NCBI RefSeq assembly: GCF_000725885.1
Contig: NZ_JODR01000029.1
Coordinates: forward strand, 1 to 64,000
Direction: 5' to 3'
Origin: Streptomyces albus subsp. albus
GTDB lineage: Bacteria; Actinomycetota; Actinomycetes; Streptomycetales; Streptomycetaceae
DNA length: 64,000 bases
This document shows positions 58,225 through 64,000 of the stretch, one piece after another. Under the pieces are notes generated by a model. That model saw only the letters and a list, made by a program, of their open reading frames with translations, ran no database searches and was not told the origin of the DNA. The position numbers and the translations under genes were made by a program. Numbering within the stretch: the stretch's first letter is position 1; every line of letters begins with the position of its first letter.

Positions 58225-60581
58225 GCGGTCGCCTCCCCCTGTTCGACGGGGAGGGCACGGGCCGCCCGGACTCCGTCGGAGCGGACGTCGGCCGGCTCCT
58301 CGCCGGCCTGGGCCGCCCCAGCGCGGAGGGCCGTGGTCCAGGCGGCGTCGGCGGGACGCACATCAGCGCGTGCCGCCTCTGTCCGGTGAGCCGTGGAACA
58401 GGCCGTCCCGGGCGGGCCCGCGTCGGCGCGTGCCGTGTCCGTCCGGGTCCCCGGCCGCTGTCCGGTGGTGGCCGGGCCGCGCTCGCTTGGCGTGCCGCTG
58501 TCCGGTGCCGTCCGGCGCGGCGGGGGGCTCTTGCCCGGTCCGTCGAGGACGGTGCGAGCGGCCCAGCTGGGGACGTGCGCGGGGCCGTGACCGTCGGATC
58601 CGCTGCGGCAGCGGACCGGCCGGGCGGCCGGGTGCCGCCCCTCGGGAGGCGTGGCGGCGCGTCGTGCGGCGCCCGCCCAGTGACCCGGCAGGCGGGCCTC
58701 CGCGGGGCGGGCGAACGGCCGGGGCGGTTCCTCTCCGCTGCCGCTCCCCGCGCCGGGCCCGGTGGCACCGGCCGGGTGGCGGGAGATCAGCTCCAGGTAG
58801 ATCCCCCGGAAGGCCTCCACGTTCTGCCGGACGGTGAACAGTTCGAGGGCACGCGCTCTGGCGGCGGCACCCAGCCGCGCGGCCCGTGCGGGGTCGCCCA
58901 GCAGCGCGGTGCAGGCTTGGGCGAGGGCGCGGGGCTCGCCGGCGGGGACGATCAGGCCGGTGCCGCCGACGACCTCGCGGACCGCGCCCGCATCGGTGGA
59001 GACCACGGCACGGCCGCAGAACATCGCTTCCACAAGGGCGCTGGGGAAGCCTTCGACGGTGCTGGAGAGGACGACCACGTCCGCGTCGGCGTACGCGTCC
59101 GCGAGGGCGGGCCCCGCGGGGGTGCCGACTTGTTCGAAAGTGACGGCCGCGCGGCCGTCGCCGCCGGGAGGGCACAGCCGTGCGGCCAGCGCCCGGCAGA
59201 GTGCGGAATGCTCCTCGTGCTGTTCGTCCTGTCCGCCGTTTTCCGGTCCGCCGTCGTCGTCCTCCCGTGTGCCGGTCTCGACGATGCGCAGCCGCGCGCC
59301 GGGAACCGTCTCGCGGACCCGGGCGAAGGCGTGCAGCAGGGTGCGCAGGTCTTTCCGCGGGCTGATCCTCCCTGCGGCCCACAGCAGGGTGGGCGGTCCC
59401 GGCGGGTGCGGTCCCTCCTGCGGCAGCAGACGGCTGGCCGGCTCCCCGACGGCGTCGAAGGGAGCGGGGTCCATACCGGGGTGGACGGTGCGCAGCCGGT
59501 CGCGGGGGGCACCGCACCGTTCCTGCCAGCGGCGGGCGTGGCCGTCCCCGGGGGTGATCAGCTGCGCCCGGGTGTACGCCTCGTGGGCGAGCAGCCGTTG
59601 GAAGGAGCCGAGGAGGGCGCGTACGGGGGCGCCCGAGACACCGCGGGCGACGGCGCCCGCGCCGGGGGCGGCGCCCGCCAGGTAGTGCTCGCGCAGCCGC
59701 ACGCCGTACTCGGTGAGCAGCAGCGGTACGCCGAAGAAGTGGGCGGCGAGCAGTCCGGGCAGGGCGGCGGGCCCGGCACCGACGGCGTGGCACAGGTCGG
59801 CAGCGGCCAGACCGCCCTCCCGGCCTGCCCGGCCCGCCCCGCCCTTCCGGTCGCTCGGTGCGTACCAGTCGAGGGAAAGGGGGCGCAGCGCGCGCTCCAG
59901 CCGTTCGGTGACGGCGAGCAGGTCGGGAACCTGTACGGCGTGCGCGGCGCGGAGCGCGCCCGGTGCGCGGCAGGCGGATTCCAGGATGCGGACGGCCTGC
60001 TCGGAGCGGAGGGCGGTGGCCAGTCCGCCGCGCTCGGCCGCCAGTTCGGCGAGCCCGTACAGACCTGCGGCGAAACGGTCCGCCTGCGAGGTGGAGCGGC
60101 CGTCGCCCCCGCCGTCCCGGAACCGTCCGTCCGGCTCGGCCGACCGGTGGCCGCCCACCGCGTACAGCCGGTCCGCACCGCGTACGGCCGGGTGGGCGCC
60201 GTCACCGTGGGGCGGGGGCGGGCAGGCGGTGCGGGGCGGGGCCGGGGTACCGCGTACCGTGCCGGGGGCGGCCGGCGCGGTGTCCGGCGTGCACAAGGCA
60301 GTGGCGAGTGCCGCGAAGTGTTCGGCGAAGCGCCGCCGGTCACGTCGCCCGTAGCCGCCGGTTCCGGTACCCGGGCCGGGTCCCCACAGCGGTGCGGTGC
60401 GCACGCGGAGCACATTGGGGGGCAGCTGCCACCAGCCGGACTGTTCCTGGCGGGCGCTGCGGCTGAGGGCGTGGACGGTGAACTCGTGGCCGGGCAGCCC
60501 CCGCAGCAGGCGGTCGCACCACAGCGCGGACTCACCCCGCAGATAGGGGTAACCACCCTCCGTAAGCAGTGCGATGCGCAC
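58221..60581 (-). CDS. PelF-like glycosyltransferase (DUF3492 plus GT4)
   Basis: 786 residues. The DUF3492 N-terminal domain begins MRIALLTEGGYPYLRGESAL and includes FFGVPLLLTEYGVRLREHYL, both hallmarks of PelF-type exopolysaccharide glycosyltransferases. The GT4 half has WAAGRISPRKDLRTLLHAFA, then SSTVEGFPSALVEAMFCGRA with the donor-binding E-x7-E. About 170 C-terminal residues are low-complexity and disordered. It heads an operon with the membrane protein and epimerase, suggesting synthesis and export of a surface polysaccharide. Confidence 0.87.
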   Translation of the reverse strand: MRIALLTEGGYPYLRGESALWCDRLLRGLPGHEFTVHALSRSARQEQSGWWQLPPNVLRVRTAPLWGPGPGTGTGGYGRRDRRRFAEHFAALATALCTPDTAPAAPGTVRGTPAPPRTACPPPPHGDGAHPAVRGADRLYAVGGHRSAEPDGRFRDGGGDGRSTSQADRFAAGLYGLAELAAERGGLATALRSEQAVRILESACRAPGALRAAHAVQVPDLLAVTERLERALRPLSLDWYAPSDRKGGAGRAGREGGLAAADLCHAVGAGPAALPGLLAAHFFGVPLLLTEYGVRLREHYLAGAAPGAGAVARGVSGAPVRALLGSFQRLLAHEAYTRAQLITPGDGHARRWQERCGAPRDRLRTVHPGMDPAPFDAVGEPASRLLPQEGPHPPGPPTLLWAAGRISPRKDLRTLLHAFARVRETVPGARLRIVETGTREDDDGGPENGGQDEQHEEHSALCRALAARLCPPGGDGRAAVTFEQVGTPAGPALADAYADADVVVLSSTVEGFPSALVEAMFCGRAVVSTDAGAVREVVGGTGLIVPAGEPRALAQACTALLGDPARAARLGAAARARALELFTVRQNVEAFRGIYLELISRHPAGATGPGAGSGSGEEPPRPFARPAEARLPGHWAGAARRAATPPEGRHPAARPVRCRSGSDGHGPAHVPSWAARTVLDGPGKSPPPRRTAPDSGTPSERGPATTGQRPGTRTDTARADAGPPGTACSTAHRTEAARADVRPADAAWTTALRAGAAQAGEEPADVRSDGVRAARALPVEQGEATA

Positions 60582-60813
60582 GCGCGCACCCCCGATCCGT
60601 CTCGCGGCGTGCCGCCGGCCCGGGAGGGCTCGGCAGCGGGACGCGGACGACGCTATGCGCGCCCCCGTCGCGCGGTGGACGGTTGTCCGTCACACCACCG
60701 GAAGGGGTGAACAGCCGTGACTTTCCAAGCTCTTGCGCGTTTCAGCCGACCGCCTCACCGGTCACCGGTGTCACGGGCGCCACGTAAGCCACCGCGGCCA
60801 CGCGGTCGGAGGG

Positions 60814-62283
60814 CTAGCCGCGCGGGTGCGGCCAGGCGTTGGGACGGCACGTCTTGCCGTCCGTGGTGAGGTACTTGGTCTGCTGCATCATCACCGGGGC
60901 GAGCTTGCCGTCACCCGGGCAGCCGACGTGGCCGTGGCCGAGCCGGTGGCCGACCTCGTGGTTGATGAGCATCTGCCGGTAGGCGTGCATCTGGCCGTCG
61001 CCGTAGGTCTCGGCGCCGCGGGCCCAGCGGTAGCCGTTGATCATGACGCGTTCGGTGGCCGCCGAGTCGCAGGACACCTTCTCCTGGCTGGTGTCCAGCC
61101 CCGACTTGGCACACCACACGTCGGTGGTGTGCGGGGAGGCCAGCGTGATGACGAAGTCGTGCTCGCCCGAGGAGACCCGCTCGAAGCTGCGCTCGCCGTC
61201 GTGGGCCCAGCTGCGCTTGTCGTTGAGCGTCTTCTGTACCGCCTCGGCGAACAGCTCACCGTCCAGGGGGAGGCCCTTTTCGATGTCCACGCGGTAGCGG
61301 ATCGGCTTCCCCTTGGCCGGGCCGTCGTCGTGGCCGGGCACGGTGGTGAACTTCCCGGAACCCTTGAGGTCGTCCGCCAGCGGGTAGACGTGCGCCATCT
61401 TCGCGTTGTAGGAGCCGGGCTCGTGCCCCGGCGTGGGACGCGTCCCCCGGTCGGCCCGCTCCGCGTCGGCCCCGGTCGCGGGCGCGGCGGCGCGTTTGCC
61501 GGTGCTCAGCCCGCGGTCCGACCGGCCGGCGCCGTGCTTCCCGTCCGCGACCTGCGCGGCGACGACGACGGCCAGGACGGTGGTGATGGCCGCGGCGGCG
61601 ATACCGGTGTACGTGCGGGCCCGGCTGCCGTGCCGCTGCCCACGCGCCCCGCCGGCGGCGCGGCGGCCCGGCGGCTCGGACTCCCCGGCACCGCCGCGCC
61701 GCCGTCCGGGCGGGCCGGCCTCACCGGCGGAACCGGGCGCGGGGACGGTGCCCGGAGCGTCCGCCGGCTGCGCCGGTGCGGTGCCGCCGGGTGCGGAGGC
61801 GTCCTGTTCGAAGGCGTCGAGGTACTCCTGGCGGGGGCCCGCCGTGCGGCTGCGCCGGCCGGGGATGTGGGGGTGAGTGGGGACCTGCGGCGGGGCGTAG
61901 CCGTAGCCGGCGCCGGGCGGCCGGCCGCCCGGCTCGCCGAGCTGCGGGTGCCCGCCGCGGGCGGGTTCGTCCACCTGACCGGGAGCGCCGTGCGCGGGGG
62001 TGCCGTGCGCGGGAACGCCGTGTGCCGGGATGCCGTGCGCCGGGGTGCCGTACGGGCCGGGTGCGGCGCCGCCGGGGCCCGGCTGCCCCGGTGCGGGACG
62101 GGCCGGGGCGTGCTGGGGCGGCACACCGTGCTCCCACGCACCGGTCACGCCCTGCTGCCCCTGCGGGTCCGCGGGGCGGGGGCGGGCTTGGGCGGGCTGG
62201 TCGGCGTGCGGGGAGGGCTTCGGTATTCCGGAGCGCTCCTGGCCGCGTGTACCGGCCTTGCCCTTACGGCTGTGGCGTCCCAC
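60814..62283 (-). CDS. DUF3152 zincin-like membrane-anchored protein
   Basis: 489 residues. Residues 1-215 are Pro/Gly/His-rich cytoplasmic sequence with repeats of PAHG. One membrane segment (YTGIAAAAITTVLAVVVAAQ) is near 225-245. The extracytoplasmic domain carries the extended zinc motif HEVGHRLGHGHVGCPG (HExxHxxGHxH) of metzincin type. Relatives include Rv3207c. It lies three bases downstream of the alpha/beta hydrolase gene, so it is co-transcribed with it. Confidence 0.87.
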   Translation of the reverse strand: MGRHSRKGKAGTRGQERSGIPKPSPHADQPAQARPRPADPQGQQGVTGAWEHGVPPQHAPARPAPGQPGPGGAAPGPYGTPAHGIPAHGVPAHGTPAHGAPGQVDEPARGGHPQLGEPGGRPPGAGYGYAPPQVPTHPHIPGRRSRTAGPRQEYLDAFEQDASAPGGTAPAQPADAPGTVPAPGSAGEAGPPGRRRGGAGESEPPGRRAAGGARGQRHGSRARTYTGIAAAAITTVLAVVVAAQVADGKHGAGRSDRGLSTGKRAAAPATGADAERADRGTRPTPGHEPGSYNAKMAHVYPLADDLKGSGKFTTVPGHDDGPAKGKPIRYRVDIEKGLPLDGELFAEAVQKTLNDKRSWAHDGERSFERVSSGEHDFVITLASPHTTDVWCAKSGLDTSQEKVSCDSAATERVMINGYRWARGAETYGDGQMHAYRQMLINHEVGHRLGHGHVGCPGDGKLAPVMMQQTKYLTTDGKTCRPNAWPHPRG

Positions 62284-62286
62284 TGA

Positions 62287-63327
62287 TCACCTTTCGGAGT
62301 TGCCGGGGCCCTGTTCTTCGGCGCCGGCGGAGGGGCTGTCGGAATGCCGGATCGCCCTGGCTGCGTCACCGATCAGGTCGCGGACGCCCCCCGCGACGAT
62401 CTCGGGGTACTCCATCATGGCGACGTGACCGGCGTCCGGGAGGGCCAGCAGCCTGGAGTCACGGAACGCGGCGGAGGCGCGCCGGGCCATCCGGAAGGCG
62501 ACCAGCTGGTCGCGCCCTCCGTATATCAGCAGCGTGGGCGCCAGCACCCGCTCGGCCTGTCGCCACAGTGCGTGCTGGCCACCCAGGGTATAGGCGTCCA
62601 CGAGGCCGCGGGTCGAGCGGACCATGGCATCCCAGAAGTAGGGGAGCCGCAGCCGCCGGGCGTACTCCTCGGCGGCTTCGGCGAAGTCCTGCGGGGCCAC
62701 CCGCGTGGGATCGCCGTAGCACAGCCCCAGGACGCCGCCGGTGCGCTGTTCGGGCGTCCAGTCGCGGGTGAGCCAGCAGAAGAGGGAGGCGACGCCGGGG
62801 ACGGCCAGCAGGGCGGTCGGCCAGGCGGTGCGCTGCGGCGGGATCTCCGGCAGCGCGGGCGAGATCAGCGTGAGGGTCCGTACGAGGTCGGGCCGTACGG
62901 CGGCCACGCGGGTGGCGACGGCGCCGCCCAGGGAGTTGCCGAGCAGATGCACCGGGCCGCGGCGGGCGGCGTCCAGGTAGGCGATGACGGCGCGGGCGTG
63001 CCCGGAGACGGAGTAGTCGCCGCTGTCCGGCGGCGGGGAGTCGCCGAACCCGGGCAGGTCGATCGCCTCGCCGTCCACGTCCCCGGCCAGCTCGCGCAGG
63101 AGAGCCGACCAGTTGAGGGAGGATCCGCCGAGGCCGTGCACGCACAGGGCGGGGGTCCGCTCGCCGGCGGCGTCCCGGCGCAGCCCCCGTACCGCCACCG
63201 TCATCCCCGGGAGGGTGACCGCGTGGAGCGTCTCCCCCTCGCCGACGCGGGACCGCGGCGGGCTCGCGGGGAACGCCGCGGCGGAGGCCGCCCCGGAACG
63301 GGTTCCCGGCTGCTCGGTGGAGGACAT
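62287..63327 (-). CDS. Alpha/beta hydrolase
   Basis: A 346-residue hydrolase. The oxyanion strand is LCVHGLGGSSLNWSAL, the nucleophile elbow HLLGNSLGGAVATRVA (Ser), the acid LLIYGGRDQLVAF and the base His DAGHVAMMEYP, a complete triad. Substrate unknown; epoxide hydrolase-, haloperoxidase- and esterase-like members all share this pattern. It is divergent from the small acidic gene. Confidence 0.88.
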   Translation of the reverse strand: MSSTEQPGTRSGAASAAAFPASPPRSRVGEGETLHAVTLPGMTVAVRGLRRDAAGERTPALCVHGLGGSSLNWSALLRELAGDVDGEAIDLPGFGDSPPPDSGDYSVSGHARAVIAYLDAARRGPVHLLGNSLGGAVATRVAAVRPDLVRTLTLISPALPEIPPQRTAWPTALLAVPGVASLFCWLTRDWTPEQRTGGVLGLCYGDPTRVAPQDFAEAAEEYARRLRLPYFWDAMVRSTRGLVDAYTLGGQHALWRQAERVLAPTLLIYGGRDQLVAFRMARRASAAFRDSRLLALPDAGHVAMMEYPEIVAGGVRDLIGDAARAIRHSDSPSAGAEEQGPGNSER

Positions 63328-63530
63328 GGGGCAATGTTACGAGACGATCACACGCTCCCTCACGTGTTCACCGTCACGTGGGAAGCACACTGGGGTACAG
63401 GAGGTTCTCCCGGGCTCACACAGGGCGCGCACATCACCGGTGTGCATGCGGCGTGCGACCCGGGTGACCCGCCCGTAGTCTCGATGAGGAGGGCCCGCCC
63501 GACGGGCCCCGCCTGGAAAGGGGAGCCGGC

Positions 63531-63767
63531 ATGCCTGTCGACCCGACCGACCCGGAGACCTTCGAGGACGCGTACGACGCGTACGAGGAGGAGCCCCCGG
63601 GGACGGAGAGTCCGGAGGCCGCGGAGGCCGATGCCGCGGAACAGCAGGCCGATCTGCTGCACCAGCGCGACGAGCCGCTCATCTCGGGCGGCTTCAGGGA
63701 GGTCGATCCGGCCGACGCCGCCGAGCAGGCACGCGTGGTGGAGCTGAATGAGGACGAGTACCGATAA
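63531..63767 (+). CDS. Small acidic conserved protein
   Basis: A 78-residue, very acidic protein, ATG 63531 after AAAGGGGAGCC. Pattern: an N-terminal PVDPTDPETFEDAYDAYEEE, then LLHQRDEPLISGGFREVDPA. No function is known; relatives sit upstream of the TetR gene in streptomycetes. Confidence 0.7.
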   Translation: MPVDPTDPETFEDAYDAYEEEPPGTESPEAAEADAAEQQADLLHQRDEPLISGGFREVDPADAAEQARVVELNEDEYR

Positions 63768-63889
63768 AGCACCCACCAGGCCCGGTCGGCGGGAGAAATT
63801 CCGGGGCCCGCGAAGCTCACACTCCCGTTACCGAAAAGTACGATGGCGGCGCAGCGCAGCTCGCGCTCAGGAACATTCAGGGAGGCGGC

Positions 63890-64000
63890 GTGACAGCCAT
63901 CGAGCAGACCGAAGCGCGCCCGCGTGGCACGCGTCTGCCCCGCCGGGCCCGACGTAACCAATTGCTGGGCGCAGCTCAGGAGGTCTTCGTCGCGCAGGGC
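63890..64000 (+). CDS. TetR family regulator (partial, runs off the right edge)
   Basis: GTG 63890 directly after GGGAGGCGGC. The first 37 residues end in RARRNQLLGAAQEVFVAQG, the typical first helix of a TetR DNA-binding domain. By position it matches Rv3208. The rest is outside the window. Confidence 0.75.
   Translation, partial: MTAIEQTEARPRGTRLPRRARRNQLLGAAQEVFVAQG

Overview
The window is about 72% G+C and comes from an actinomycete chromosome, almost certainly Streptomyces or a close relative. The evidence is extreme third-position GC, many GTG starts, a WhiB7/WblC gene with a long leader, a SigR-type promoter, and a gene order matching the block known in Mycobacterium tuberculosis as Rv3193c to Rv3208 (UPF0182 protein, PDZ protease, DUF2342, ThiF-like, AarF-like, whiB7, uvrD2, mycoredoxin, nudC, adnB, adnA, alkyltransferase-like, moeZ, DUF3152, TetR). 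That synteny is recalled, not computed.

Left part (1-23.8 kb). The first 50 bases look like the start of a transposase reading off the edge. A three-gene ABC importer (207-3023) follows. Then come two identical initiator tRNA genes separated by a hairpin/repeat region and a Sel1-repeat protein. After them come the UPF0182 membrane protein, a PPA1309-type protein, a PDZ/Lon-type protease, moaE, an epimerase-like protein, DUF2342 and Nudix genes, a YgjP-like metallopeptidase, a ThiF-like protein, an AarF-like kinase, whiB7 with its attenuated leader, and uvrD2.

Middle part (23990-37377). A mycoredoxin gene is split by a 13.4 kb integrative element of visibly lower GC, ending in a large serine integrase. 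The left junction rebuilds a complete mycoredoxin reading frame using a 3' end and terminator brought by the element. The displaced native 3' end is left beyond the integrase. The element carries a regulatory cassette (small protein, DUF6879, XRE-DUF5753), several small zinc-motif genes, an Lsr2-domain protein, a DUF3987-type ATPase, an endonuclease VII-like protein, and a left-pointing block with a phage terminase small subunit and an HNH nuclease. It also has a replication-like HTH gene beside three hairpins and four iterons, and a leaderless HTH gene before the integrase. There are no capsid, portal, large terminase, tail, lysis or conjugation genes. The best reading is a phage satellite: an element that replicates itself and borrows a helper phage's particles. 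This is inference.

Right part (37.4-64 kb). This holds nudC, an M20 dipeptidase, the paired helicase-nucleases of the AdnAB type, an alkyltransferase-like protein, a large LPG-synthase-type membrane protein with a degenerate kinase domain, a secreted tripeptidyl-aminopeptidase-type hydrolase and moeZ. A translationally coupled group follows, with a PelF-like glycosyltransferase, a membrane protein and a nucleotide-sugar epimerase. The window ends with a DUF3152 zincin-like protein, an alpha/beta hydrolase, a small acidic protein and the start of a TetR regulator. DNA repair (uvrD2, adnAB), thiol and NAD(H) homeostasis (mycoredoxin, nudC) and antibiotic-stress control (whiB7) sit next to each other around the insertion site.
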